Shown: piece after piece, positions 36,301 through 51,300 of the stretch
Numbering within the stretch: the stretch's first letter is position 1
Layout: each line of letters starts with the position of its first letter
From: Heterobilharzia americana
Taxonomy: Eukaryota; Platyhelminthes; Trematoda; Strigeidida; Schistosomatidae
NCBI GenBank assembly: GCA_944470555.2
Contig: OX104127.1
Coordinates: forward strand, 97,860,708 to 97,924,707
Length of the DNA: 64,000 bases
Direction: 5' to 3'
Position numbers and translations under genes: made by a program
The notes under the pieces: model-generated
What the model was told of the DNA's origin: nothing
Databases searched by the model: none
Seen by the model: the letters and a program-made list of their open reading frames with translations, nothing else

Positions 36301-39300
36301 AATGTCACGAAAACATCCATTTTCAGTTTTGCTGTATGTAATCATTTTATCTAGAAGTAGTATTCATCGTGGACTGATATCAGTTGGAGAACTAATGGAA
36401 ATCTGGGAACACTGGACAGCTGTTTCGCCCTAGTATGGGACTCCTCAGCAGTATGCACCCACGACCCGGCTAGGGGTCGAACTCAGGACCTTCGGGTTTC
36501 ACAGCGAACGTGTTAACCACTCAGCCGCTGGGTCGGATTCCAGTGGTTCACTATTTCCAACTTCTGTCAATTCACGACATAGCGCGACTGTCACCCAAGG
36601 TCTTCAGTTAGCGTCCACTTCACTTCCGACTGGTTGACCCCACCGGTCACGCCTTCTCATTAGAGCTTCCTGATATCCATCTGGAAAGAGTCCCATACTA
36701 AGACGAAACAGCTGTCCAGTGCTCCCAGATTTTCAATGAATCCCCAACTGATGTCAGTGCATGATGAATACTACCTCTAAATTAAAAATCCCCATCTCAA
36801 AAATAAATTATTTTATCATCGCATGCTTTTTTATTTCCCAATTTCACCCACTTCCTTTGCCTTCTTCATCTAACTGCATATTTCTTTTGGTATACTTGTT
36901 TCCATTTCTTGGTGGAAATTGCCCAAATGTTATGGAATAGAACTTCTGACACCCTTTCTTTCATCCTTATAAAACCGATCTGGGACGTACTCTTGTATGC
37001 GTGTAGAAAACATTCTTTGGCTGTGTCCCATACACCTTAATTCACAAGAGCAGCTAAACTGGTAGATGCGCATATAAGCGGTCAGACAAGGAAGCTTATC
37101 TTTTACATGGAAGGAGAACAGTTTTGCATTTCTAGTGGGCTAAGTAAGGAAATTTGATAAAACTCAAAGGTGATATAGACCTGAATAGCTTCTTGGGAAG
37201 AATGCAGACAAAAGTAAACGAAATGTTTGATGAGTAATTAAATTAAAATAAATTTAAACAACTGAGGAAAAGCAATTAAACTTCCAGTGAAAGCGATGAA
37301 AAATCGCAATTGAAGAGAATGAAAGAAAGTAGTCAGCATCTTGTGCAGTCTATCGATATTTTACATTCAAAGAAATTTTCTACTACCCAAACAACGAAGT
37401 GACAATAAACGTAAGGCATTATCCGATTGTTTGAATTTTTTAACTCATGAAATCGTTTGTGATGGAAGATCGTATAATGTATGTTTTATGCAACATTTTT
37501 GTTATCATTGCAGATGGTTGGTTAATGAAATTTTGGATTATGTAAACTCACCTTAAGCATGTATGAAATTTGCGAGCTTGTGTTAACCATATGGCTTCTG
37601 AAATTTCCCATAATAAACAAGTTAAAACTTCAGAGAAGTATTTTAACTTTGAGATAAGTCATTCAATGAACACAAAATCTACAAGTACACAACTTATGAC
37701 TTTGAACAGAATAGTTTCCGTCAAATTCCTAAGCTAGGGAAATCCAAATATTCCAACTTTGATAAAGCCTATCAAGAAAGTGTACTTCAAATTATTTCAA
37801 ATATTGTTGTTGAAAAAGAAATGCAATAGATTTTTTTGAAGAGACTTTTAAAGATATCACATTTTCCTACTATAGAATTATTATATGGGACTGTAAAATC
37901 TAAGGAAATATGATAGTGGTCAAGGTTCTAAGGTATTAAAATGTACTCTTCCTTACCAAGCTTCTTGTGCAAAACTTTAGTAAAACAAAACAATAACTAG
38001 AGAGTTGAATTTAATTCCGATTATTTGGAACTTGAGTTGTAAGTTTTCTGATGGTTTCATTGATTACTGAACTCCAGTATTTCTTGGTAGGCCTTTCGTT
38101 ATCTTCAGTGGAGCTTGCAAAGCTGGGACTATTAGGGGTTGTATCCTGTATGTCAATTTGGATAAAGTATATGAGGTGGAGGAATCTTCGGAATGAACAG
38201 AAGGAATGAGTAGAAGTCTAAAGGGGTCCGTATAGAAATCTATCACAATGGCACAAAAATATCTACTTCTTATCATCCTCTAAATTTCAAATATACTACT
38301 ACATACTTCTCTAGTAAACTTCATATAGAGTGTAGATGGTTTTTCAGATTCTTGAGAACAAGGGTGAGTTTGGATAGACTATTCAGTCTTTAAACCGGAA
38401 TTCATCAACAGAAACCTACAAAAAGGGTGTACCTTGATATTTGTTCATTGAAATACTCAAGAAAGCACTGTCAGGAGCTTCAATACACGGAAATCAATAA
38501 CTACTGCTTTTCTGTAAATAGCCTCAAGAAAATATCGACAAGAACAGTCCAAATTGCATCTAGTCTATAAAACTAATCTAAATATTTATAGCACGTTGAC
38601 TGATTACGCCAGCCAGTTGTACTTTAAAACTATGTAACATATAGTATGGGAATAAATTTCAAGGTTTCTTCAACACTTCTCAATTATAAGATAACAATGA
38701 TGAGAAAGTACCAATTTCTTTTCCATTCAGGAGAATTATGATACTATTATGATTTGCATGTAGAAAAAAATATTGTTCCAGAGATTATTTAACAAACTAA
38801 AAACTGTCCTTAAACAGTAATATTTCCAACAAGCTAGTACTTAAATTAGAAGCTTACTAGTACAGTTTATTATATCCTTATTAAAACTAAATTTTTGCAT
38901 TAGTTCAAGTTGTTACATTTTTTAGCAGTGTGAGAATATCAAAATAAATGGTAATATCGATGAGGTTATGAGGACGACCTACAACTCTCTTCATTTGATG
39001 TGCAACCACTTCCATTGTTAAAAACTGAGAAATCAGAGAATCCAAGACCCGTTTACGAAGGTATAAGTTGGCAGTCATGGATTTCCATCAGCCTTTTCTC
39101 ACTTTAAATAACTATCCCATTCCTGAAAAGCTGTTATCAGATGTATACAAATGAAATACCCAACCCGATTTGTGAAGATGTGAAACTTTCTCCAGTTTCA
39201 TATCCTATTGTTTAGTAGCCTATGCTTAACTTCAAACCTAGTGATTCAACTGTTATCTCGACTACTTTGCAGAACAGTGATTCACGAATATGACATTCAT

Positions 39301-42300
39301 TGATTAGGAAGACATCTCTCCTTGATCATCCGAACACAGTATCATAATAATGCGGATATCACGGAGTGCTCATCACATAGTACGATAGCATTATAAAAAA
39401 ATGGAGAGACAAGTAACTGAGGGATAAAAGAGACAATCTTCTTTGCTTGTAATCAAGAAAAGATGGGTATTTCATTTGTATACGTCTGATGACAGCTTTT
39501 CGGGAATGGGATAATTGTTTAAAGTGACAATAGGCTGATAGAAGTTTAACGATTACCAACTTATGCCTTCGTAAATGCGCCTTGAATTCTCTAATTTAGC
39601 AGTTTTTAATAGTAGAAGTGGTTGCACATTACTGTAGTCCTACTAACATGAAATGAATTGCAGGCCGTTACAGTCAACTGTCAGCCGTAAAAATGTCGTC
39701 GTCACAGCCTCATCGACATTATTATTCGTTTTGCAATTCATATACTGCTGAAGGATGTAACAACTTGAACCAATGCAGAAGTTTACTTTCAATAAGGATA
39801 TAATAAAGTCCACTAGTAATCTTCTGATTTGGGGGCTAGAGCATTGAAAATATTACCGTTTAAGGACAGTTTTTAGTTTGTTTAATAATCTCTAGAATAG
39901 TATTCTTTTCATACAAATCATACCGATATCATGATGTCATAAAATCTTTTTACCTTGAACATGGTTACTAATTAGTAGCTTGTTGTATCTATCGGAATAT
40001 TTCTCATCTCGTTTTCTGTAGCTGTCATCACCTGATGAACAAATGTGTCTGAGTCATTTCTTTTTGATTTGTTTTAATAGTAATAAGTGTGAAATTGGGC
40101 TATCATATGAATGATTCCGGTTCGATAAACTGTTGAGTTATTATTGTTACTTTTGGTATCTATTTTACTCAGCATTTTATGGATCTGATGATGAAATGAT
40201 TCATGTCTTCTGATAACTAAGGTTTTTAAAAAGTGTGTAGGCATATATCTTACTTCATCTTTTATTACTTTCTGGGTACTTTATTTGGAGATTTCGTAGT
40301 TAGTGTTAGAAATTGTCATATTTATGCTTACTACCAGAATGGTTAGTTTTGGTACATGATTTCAGTTGATCAAGGCAGTAATAAAACTCCATTTCCTTGT
40401 CGAATGGGAAAATTCAAAATTAGTAGTTAAGTTATTATTCCCTATTAAATACAAAACTCGGTCTGAACAAGAAAACTACAAATGTTAATTAAACCTCATC
40501 GCCTTTACAATCTTACTTGAATAAGGTAAAGCCAATAATAAGGAATCGTTTCTTCAACCGAATGAAAGATGTTTAATGCATGAAGACAATTGATTGGTAA
40601 GGATAAGATTTTTCATTGACTGAGGTCTTCAAGATTTGTAAATACGCATAATTAGTCATCATCTACCGCAATGTACATTTTGCCCGGTTTGATAAATGCT
40701 GCAGAGGAATCGCTGACAAGTGGTCAAACTAAGGTGAGATATTAGAAATTTCATATCATTAGTTCCCTGTATAAATTTTTGAAAAGCAAGACTACAAATT
40801 CATTGACTACTTTTTGGAACCATGAATCGATGTGTATAGTGACTAAAGTTTCTGAAATGGCTGAAATTGTTGCTTTGATGCTTAGTCGAGTTCAAAATCA
40901 ACCTCATTTATGTAATTGCATACATTATGTATCTCGTGTCAAATACCAGAGCTATAGCTCATTGGTTTGACCACTCGACTTATAACTGGTGGGAAATTTC
41001 ACTGCAGCCAGGTCAAGGTTGAGACAGCATGATTTGAATCTGAAACTCATCAGTTGCAAATTAAGTCCTCAAGTCAATGCACTACATTTTCGCTTACCAA
41101 CATTTAAATTATTTTGGCAGTTTGTGGGGATTAAGTGATTTTCCAAGTTGGTATTCATCATGAACTGATATCAGTTGGAGAAACATTGGAAACCTGGGAG
41201 CACTGGAGAGCTGTTTTGTCCTAGTACGAGACTCCTCAGCAGTGCGCACCCATGACGCTGCCCGCCAGGAATCAAACCCAAAGCCTTCAGGTCCCGTGGT
41301 CAGCACGTTGCCATTGAGCTACTGGGTCAGAATCTAATAGTAACGTGCTGGCCCCGGAACCTGAAGGTCTTGGGTTCTATCCCTGGTGGCGTCATGGGCT
41401 CGCACTGCTGAAGAGTCCCATACTAGGACGAAAGATCTATCCAGTGCCCCCAGGTCTCCAATAGTTCTCCATCTAATATCAGTCCATGATGAATACCAAC
41501 TTGAAAAATAATAACATTCAGTTGAAGTGATAATTTTTCACACTATAATTTCTTCCCATTTTCACCTAGATCCTAGACATATGTTAATCGACAGTGATTC
41601 ATTCTGTTTGTTTTTGTCTCGTAAAATAGAATCAATATTTATTGTTAAAATAGAAATTGTCTTATCCTACATATTGAAAAATAGTTTATCAGACACAGTT
41701 TTAGGAAAACTTGTCAGACTGATCTTCCAGCTTCCGAAAACAATCTATGCGGCATTGTATTATTGTAACATATTAACATATCCCGTTTGAATGGCAATAT
41801 CGGGTTTAACTTTTGAAAGTTTTCGTCAGGTGGTGGGCGTTTGCTAAACTTTTCAATCAGTATCCTTTTTAATAACATTATCAGTAAATCCAAATCCTCA
41901 TTTCTTATATCCCTTTCATTTCTTATCCCTAGGGAGCTTGGAGAGAATTTATCCGATCAAGAACTTCATGCTATGATAGATGAATTTGATCGAGATGGGG
42001 ATGGTGCTCGTAAGTTGGGAATAGCTTGCTTGTTTTGAATTACATTATTTTGTTTCCAAGGCGATATTCATCACTGACTGAAATCAGTTGGAGAACCATT
42101 GAAAACCTGAAAACAGTGGATAGCTGTTTCGTTATAGCATCGAACTCAGTGGTGTGCACCCATGACCCCGCCAGGGATTGAACCCAAGATTTTCGGGTCT
42201 CGGGGAGAACATGTTACCATTGAGGTACTGGTTCGCAATCAAGTGGTCCACATTTACTGACTTGTGTCAACCGATGTCAGTCTGGGACGAATATCACTTT

Positions 42301-43621
42301 GAAATCAATAAATCCCTACATACTTCTAAAGTAAAATGATCTTGTTTCTATTAAACTATTGCGTAATTTGACCTGCATTTTTGATCGAAGTAAGCGTAAG
42401 GTTGAAGATGCTCCAAGATGACTACATTAAAAAGTATCAACTACTAGTTTAAACCTGTTGGTGGTCTGTAACCTCTCTGATCTCCTAGTTAACGCGATTC
42501 TAGGAAGTCATCATTATTAGTCTTGAGAAACGTGAATCAGAATTGGTGGTAGTAGCGCAGGTGCATTGACCTCTTATCTCATGCAGGGGGGGGGAGAACT
42601 AAGCACCGTATTATTGTAGTCTTATTTGTTTCCTTCTAGCTCTTCTTGTCTCTAACTAGTTCTCTACGCACTTCTTATTGTTTATCACCCCAAACTCATA
42701 TAGCATAGTACTATGATCCTGTCAACCAAATTATTAATGCACACATACCTTCATTTGTCTTGGATTGTGTATGTCTGCAGTTCATGATATACCAACTAAA
42801 ACTTTTTACTTTACGTATTCTTTTTGCAATGACTAATGAGTTGGCTGTTTACTTGTATTGTATTTTGATAACTTCTAGTACAATTGTCATTGCACACATC
42901 GTCGGTTAGGTGGAATGAATTGATCATAAGGGTGACTTTAAAGACTACCTTATCAGTTGCTGAGGTAGCTAGTTAGGCTTCTTAAAAAAACTACATTCCT
43001 AGGCGAAATATCGAAACCTGTTTGATTATTTCAGCAGTTGCTAAAGTGATCTTTAAAGTCACTCCATAAAAATGGTAACTAAAATTTAAATAAAACACCT
43101 GTGTGTGGGTGTGTGTACTTAAACTTAAAGCCACCGCAAATTACTTACTAAATATAAATCACATTGAATTTTTTCCTTTTGAATTTGTTTTAATCATTCA
43201 AATATTTTAAAATCGTAATATATGTATTCTAGCAGATTTCAAAAGCGTTCCCAGTCTATCGTTTAGGAAGGCTACAATAAAATTGAGAGAAAAAATCACG
43301 ATATGTAGTAATCGGTTCTTAGGCATACATTTACACACCTTATAACTATTCCTGAAATAGTTATCGTGAAGTGTAGTTTTTCGTGCTGGTTGTTCTGTAC
43401 CATTGCCATCAAAATAACGTGTGCTTTTTTTCGACCTGTCTCCTTGCAGTTTATTTCTAAATAAGCTTAACAACAGCTGGCCGTTATACATAACATCCTT
43501 TCATTAACATTATTTACATGTTATAGCTATTTCATTTGAAAATATTGTACAAGAATTAAATGTATTGAAATATTATATTCTGAGAATTCCCTTTTATGTC
43601 AAAAATACCGTCTGCAATAAG

Positions 43622-43668
<47 letters not shown>

Positions 43669-45238
43669 TAACAAAAGTTGATGTCAACAGCTCTTCCTGT
43701 ATTCATAGCGCGACATATATGTAGGTTTTTAATGCATACATACTGTAGATGACTGGTTTGAATTCAGCAGAATTGTCACCTTTGAATTGTTTAGAAATCA
43801 TTTATGTCCACTATTTTGTAGTTCCTACAGTTGATTCAACTCAATTAACCAACATAATGATATTAATTATAATCACTAAACTCAATGACTTAGCATTATG
43901 ATGCAGAACTTTTAGTGTTAATGAGTTAGAAAGTATGCAGAGAAATTTTAGAAATTCACAACCCTAGAGTAATATTCCGTTCTTCTCTCACTGGCAACTC
44001 AGTACCTTAAACTGCATAAACCTCCTCAATATTCCTTATACACGATGTGATGATGGGGCGTATCAATGAGCCTGATAATTTTGTCCACAGATTTCTTTGT
44101 ATATCACCTTTAACCGATTCACAGCTTTCCCTTATGCTCAGGTAAATACTGTCATATCCATCCTCATGTGTATGCTATATATACCCCTAGGTCATATTCT
44201 ACTTTCTCTTCTATTTCGTCTACATTCAATGGTATCAACCCTGGACTTGTACGTGCTAGCACATTAGAAACTAGTTAATTTTGACTTACTTTGTTTTCTA
44301 ATTCGTTTCTTTTGAAGAGTATCGATGGTCAATGTAGTCACTGTCATTGTTATTACCATAATTATCATTATTTCTTCCGGTACTCTTTGTGTTAAATACT
44401 CTACATATACAGAATAAAACATGTTTATTTGTCAACTCTACCATCCTTTTTCATCTTTTTTTATTTTCTATACATATTATTATCATTATTGTGACAGGCA
44501 AATCTTCATTTTTATTATTTTGTATTCTGAAGGGATGATACATATTGGCAAGTGTAGTATGTATGTATTCATGAATAGTTGGATGTTGGTATACAATTAG
44601 CGTGTCCTTTTGCATCAATACTAATTATCAATTACTATTCATTGTAATAATACTTATTTTGTGTACCTGCTATTGTTGTCACTAACAAAATATCTGTCCA
44701 ATATTATACATGTGTTTTACTTCTTTTGTCGGCACTTGTAGATGAGTATTTATATTAATTACCCTTTCGCAACTTTTTCATCTTTATATTGTGTGTTGAC
44801 CATTGAAGAGTAGTCAATTTCATGTTGTCTAATCTTAAGTACTGACCAAATTTTATCGATTATTTTGCAGTATGGTTACCAAACTAGAACACTAACCATT
44901 GTAATACACTTGAATTGATGTTAGTTGTTTGAAGGCAACCGACAGGAAATCCTGAACCTAGGTTTTCTGCCTATTGGTATTTGTCCATAAGGTCTATCTG
45001 CAACCTCAACAGAACTGATTTCTCTTCAGAGGTTCGAACATGAAATTGACCACTCTCCATTGACCCGTCAATACAGTCCTACAGGAGATCGATCACAGCC
45101 CAGTAGCTCGGTGACAAGGTCTCTGACCACCTATTCGCATCTCTGAGAGGACATTATTTCGCTTGAAGTTGATGTCCTGCTGAGCAGTGTCGATAAGCGC
45201 GAAACCTAGATGCAGGGCTTCCTACCGACTGCCTCCAA

Positions 45239-45301
<63 letters not shown>

Positions 45302-48300
45302 GTCTATTTAGATGTTCATACTCCTCTACTGTCCTGGTTGGTAAGATGCTTATACAAGCTGTCATTTTCGTTTCTTCTCCTTTATCTTCTTTGTTATTGG
45401 AATAACTTTTCACTTTTTATGAACGCATGACTATGATTGGTCGCTTAACTTCAGTGTAGTTAGCCAGGTCCTTTAAATAAAACGTATGAATGAAACGTTG
45501 ACAGTAGTATGGCAATTGATGTCTTTCTTCTTCTACAGTTTTACTCAGTGTCTTTAGTGTGAGAGATATTGAGAAATGTTAATCTTTTAGTAATGAGGTT
45601 TATTATTATAATCATTGTTCATCTGCTATTATTTTTCATCCCCTTAGGCAAACAAGCTTTCTTTGTTATTATTTTGGTGATGAAGCTGTGAATACATTTC
45701 AAAGACTATGAAATTAGAGGTTTCTGATAAGTTTGAAGGTTTTATTCATCACACAGTTATATCAGTTAAACAGTTGTTTATCATTTTGACTATCTGAGAT
45801 AGGTGTGGTTTGGCAGACTAGTATTGATACTGGTTGATGATTAAAGGTGAAATGAAAATTGGGGCCATGGTGGGGCTCAAACCAGCTACCATCAGGTTTC
45901 CAGCCCGGTGCTTTGCCAACTGATCCACAAGACCCGACTGCTAATCAAATCTTTATTTCACTTCATTCACCAAGGGTTTTTCCCTACTGGTATATGAATT
46001 CGTTACCCCCTTCTACTGCTTAACCGTACTATCCCTCTCTAATTCAAGTAAATTTGGATTGGGATGAGAAGTCCTGACTGGACAGCCAGTGTGATTATGA
46101 TCAAGCGGTAGTCAGGCGTCACGAATCCACATAGTACTCAGACAAAACCCTTGGTGATCGAAGTGGAATAAAAATCTGGTCACTTTTCGGGTCTTCTAGC
46201 TCTGCTGGTAGGGCACTGGGCCGGAAACCCGACGGTCGCTGGTTCGAGTCCACACTTGGCCAAAATTTTCATCTCACTTTCAATCATCGCTCAGGATAAA
46301 CGGCTTTTGTTTAGCCGGACTTTACATTAATCAGTTCTCAGCAAGATACATATACAGACATTGAACATCAAAAGTTAACTAACTCTGTGCTTTAAGATAA
46401 TCGGAGTTGTAAATCGAAATCGATAATAAGTCAAGGATAAAAGTGATTACCACACCAAGCTTCAGTTTTTCAAACTTGACCTCTAGACAAATAACTTGTA
46501 AAAGTACGTTTTATGGGGGGTTTTGAGAAAGGATGAAACAACCATCAATTGATTGTCTTCCAATTTGTTATTCTTCTTAAGATCACGGCTATATGACAAT
46601 GATTTTTGCTTTCAAGATGGTATTCATCACGGACTGACATCAGTTGGAGAACCATTAAAAACCCGGGAGCACTGGACAGCCGTCTCGTCCCAATATGGGA
46701 CTCTTCAGCAGTGCACACCTATAACCCCACCAGAGATCGGACCCAGGGCTTTCGGGTTTCAGGGAAAGCACGTTATCATTGAACCATCGGGTCGGAATCC
46801 AATGGTCTAAGAACTGTTCACCGTTAGTCATAAAACCTTTTTTTTAAAATAAGTCAAAGATTATCAGACTTCTCATTCACATACCGCTTTTCCATGTTAA
46901 CTTCCTGGAAAAATTTGATCTTTCGAATATAGTATAATCCCATCATACTTATAATACCATCATCATCAATGTCCACAAAGGACCGGGTATTGTTGCAAAG
47001 CGGTTCAAGTTGCCATGTTCCATATCAGCACATCAAGCGACAAGGAGCTAAGATGAAAGATAGAGAAGAAAGCAGTCAAAGGTGATAAGATGACAAAGAG
47101 GAATAATATCAAATGGGTGTATTCCTCTGCGAATAAGAAAATACTGAAATTCAGTCTCACGATTATGATGAAGATAATGTGTGAATACATCTGAGCCACT
47201 GAGATCGATTCCGAACCCTTTCACATAGATTCTCCAACCACTGTTTTCTGCTGCCACGCGAACCCCACTCGGAAAGTTTACATTTCTGTACACGGCTCAG
47301 ATCAACAGTCAAAGATTTCATGTACTAGTTGCCCCTGACCCTTTCCTAGTGTGAACATAATTCAAGGAAAATTGCACATCAAGGCATACGTAATACATGC
47401 CCCAGCTAGTTCGATCGATGAAGGTTCACAACCATATCAACTGACTTTCTTCCCTAAGACTCTACACTTGACTTCTACATTACTGACGGGGTGACACCAC
47501 AACATAGCCTATGCTCCGAAAGCAAAGATAGTCAAACACCTGAAATCCCCTCATGTCCTCTACCTTTTAATGGTCATGTTTCACAGCCATACAGTAGAAC
47601 AAAACCTAACTACAGCACAGTACACTCGACCTTTAATACACGGTACAACTTACCAAATGACGTTTCGAGCAAAATTTATTGCTCATAATCATATCAAGGT
47701 CACCACACAACTTTTCAGTTCAGTTTTTTCGATTCTATTGTTTTTCATTTTTTCGGTAATATAATTTTCCACATATCCTGAATTGGTTTTGCGTCAATTG
47801 TATTAAATGTGTCACATGTTGATTCAATAAACAAAGCTTCGACATGTAAATGCGAAATGATTTTTATTTGAAACTTCATTATTCAGTAAATAATACTGTA
47901 ACATTGTATGCTATATCATATAAACAAACCCGACTATGGAATTTTAATCTACTACATTGCCCATCTTTACACTTGCAGTAATGAAACAAAGCTTCGGTTA
48001 CCAATCTCTATCTCTTTCCACTTATATGAGTCTTTTTAAACTAATTATCATTCTATCCTATGTTGTTACGTGATTGCGTGTAACAGCATACATCTCTATG
48101 GCTTAGCTCTTTTCTAGGTTTCTTATCTTGTTATGGTCTAGCACTCTGCATCTAACTAGGCTTCTATATTCTGTTAATTTAATTGACTCCGTTTGGCAGG
48201 TTGGATCTGTGTATTTAGGCGCATATTCACTGCATGGGACTTGGTAGACCTAGTTGTTTGACTTAATAGGTTCGATAGAGTTCTTTAACCGACAAAGTTT

Positions 48301-51300
48301 GTTTGTCAGTAAGTTTGTGAGTTTAAACTCCACTTTAATCTCAGCCTTTTTGAGAATTCTGCATAGAGCTTTTAAGAAGTGAATTGAGTAGGTGGATAGA
48401 ATGATCGATAACCGAAGCTTTGTTTATAATATCAACACGTTACACGTGTGGTAGAAATCGTGCAACACCGATGGCGGATATGTGCAAAATTATACTGCCA
48501 GTTAAATTAAAGAGTGCGAAACAATAGAACTGGAAAAACTGGACCAAAAGGTTGTGTTCTGATCTTGATATGATTGTGAGAAACAAATTCTGCTCAAAAC
48601 GTAATTTATTAAATATTACTACTTCATTACGTGGCGCATAAAATAATGATAGAATCATACTCTACTGCAGAGCACAAAATTCTACTCTTATGTTTATGTA
48701 GTAGTATATGGTGGGACTATGTCAATCCATTTTTTTGTCCCTAGTATACATTACCTTCGTTTAAAATGGTTCCTCTTATCTTTTCTTCACTTTTTATGTT
48801 CTTGATGGTAACAGTTCATGCTTTCAACTGTATAATTTCAGTGTCTTCTCTTGAACAGGCACTTTGTAATGTTTTATCCCGTGTATGTCCCAGTTATCTG
48901 AGTCAGTGAAGGTTTGCAACCATATCAACTGACACATTTCGCCTCACCTAACGTCTGGATTACTGACGTGGTGGTTCTATGAAGCACAGGTAACTGTGGT
49001 TGGACACCTGAAGCCTTCTTATATTTTTCGCCTTTAATGACCATATTTTCCAGCCGTATAACAGAGTGGAGCGAACTATAGTGCAAGTTAGTAGAGGTCA
49101 ATGTAACCTTTTGCATCCGTGTAGATATTTCGTTTGTCATTGATCTATCAAGGGTGATTCTACTTCCCAAGTAAGTGAAGTGATCAGTATGCTGTACTAC
49201 TTTACTGTGTATTATCAAACGAGGTGCCAATGCAGACTAGTTCTACTCCAATAATATGCATCTGAGTGGTGAGAAACGCATCGCGAGTATTATCGGATTA
49301 TGACTCAAGATGTACAGAAGACTTCATCTTGTCAGCGTCTTCACCTAACGGGATTGTACTATATGCTTACTCTGGGTGTACTAAGGAGTTGTCTACTTCT
49401 GTGATTCTTATAGATTTACTCTTTCTCTTTTTAAACAATTCTGTCTACTTTACTTTATAACTCTTTTCTATTCACTTCCCCTTTGTATGCTGTTGCGAAA
49501 TGTTGCAAGTTGGACGGATACACTTTTTTGCAAAACTCCACGTTGGTTTGTTTGTTTTGCTGCCTTTCACAACCAAAGTACATTATTTATTCATTCATTT
49601 TTGGTCAGTGTTTTTATGTTGCTTTTGGTTGATTGAAAAGAGCAGTAAACACTTTTTAAAACCTTGGTCAAAAAGGTTTGTTTTATTTTGGATAGAGTAA
49701 ATTTATTTCGTAAATAAAACTTTATTGATGCATTCAATATTTTGTGGAGTTTATATTATATTAACATATGTTACTCAATTATTATTTCAATTATTCTTTT
49801 CCATAATAAGTATGCTTACTTCCCTCTTGGTCTTCTTAGCGTTCTAGTCTTCTGAAATGTGGTTTCAGTATTACATTTAACAGCTGATTTGCTGAAACAG
49901 TTAACTTTTTTAATTCACTTCTATATTATTCTATCAAATGACCTACAGATAAGGAGAATATGATAAGGAATTCAATTTATTCACTGTTCATCACTTAATA
50001 TCTCTTTAGACTATACCATCTGTTTATTTTAGCTGCCTGAATGTCATATTCGGTACATTGCCTAACATTTTTACGGTGTACATCTTCTGTTTTTGAGAAC
50101 ATATGAATATAGTTTTGAAGTCACCTACAAACCTTCTCTACTTAGATATAATATAAGCAAGGAAAGTAAGTTAATCGATAAACTTATCCATCCGCTTGAA
50201 CTAGGGGGACTGAGATATACGTAGCTGCCTACTCCAATGTTCAATATTAGGTGTGCTAAGATTAGTTTAGAAAAACGCTAGTTCTCCATCTCAAACTGTT
50301 TCGTGAATCGACTATTGGTTGCGATCTCTAAGTAAGTTTAAGCTACCTAACCGCGATCTTTAAGCTTTCTGAAATGAGTAGATCAAACTGCTCAGAAATA
50401 TCATCTTTTCATCATCCTCAAAACTGGACAGTATATCAATTTTTATTGATCCATTCTCTCCCATTCCTGGTGATGTATTTCTGGTGGTGTTCATCTATTC
50501 TTTGAGTGATTTTTCCAAGTATATGGCGAACCGAAGCGATACACTCTTTGCGAGGTCCTACTTTCGTCTTTCTGTCTGTCTGTAAGCTCCTAGTTTTAGT
50601 ACATAGTTTATTTTCATTTAAGTAACTGAGTCTTATCCTCAGGTGTTTTACAGCCTACTAACTATACAAACCTGCAAATAGTTACTGAGTTTATTTCAAA
50701 AAAATCTATTTTAAAACTTGAACATAGTTCATTTTGGAAACAAATGAGTTACGCTCAACTTAATATATACTACTGAAGCATGATGTGAAACCGTATTGGT
50801 AATCAATAAATAAAAGGTTATTGTTACCTTCATTTGTATTTTGCTTTGTATATTTGGGTGTAATATAATTTGGTGCTCTTGCCTATACCTGAATTATCTT
50901 GTTTCTCAGTTTTCCGAGCTGCTGAGGCCATTTCGATAATTCGGGATCCAACAACAACTGATTAGTCAATACAATTATCGTCCATTTCACACCAAATCAT
51001 ATACTGCAATATATCATAACCATATGTGCAAAGATAGACAGGTAGACCAGTTTCGGGTTCGAGTCCCAGTGGCGACACCACTCACTGGGAAGCAGGTACA
51101 TCCAACTGATGAGTCGAAAACGGGACGAAACCCCTGTCCCGGACTCCACTGCACCTCAGTAGTAGCAACACTCTCATCAGTATATATATGGCAAATATTT
51201 ACTACTTATAGACTTACCATTTCTTTTCTCTATTTTTCTTTAATGAAAAACCAATTGTTTGATGCATTACTGCTAATCTTGTCATTACTGTTCACATTAA

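Noticed and set aside
43207..43491. 94-codon minus-strand ORF in a CETN3 intron
   Set aside because: No motif and no splice context; the length is within chance expectation for this composition.
45187..45413. Tyr-Ile repeat ORFs on both strands
   Set aside because: Translation of the (TA)30 microsatellite.
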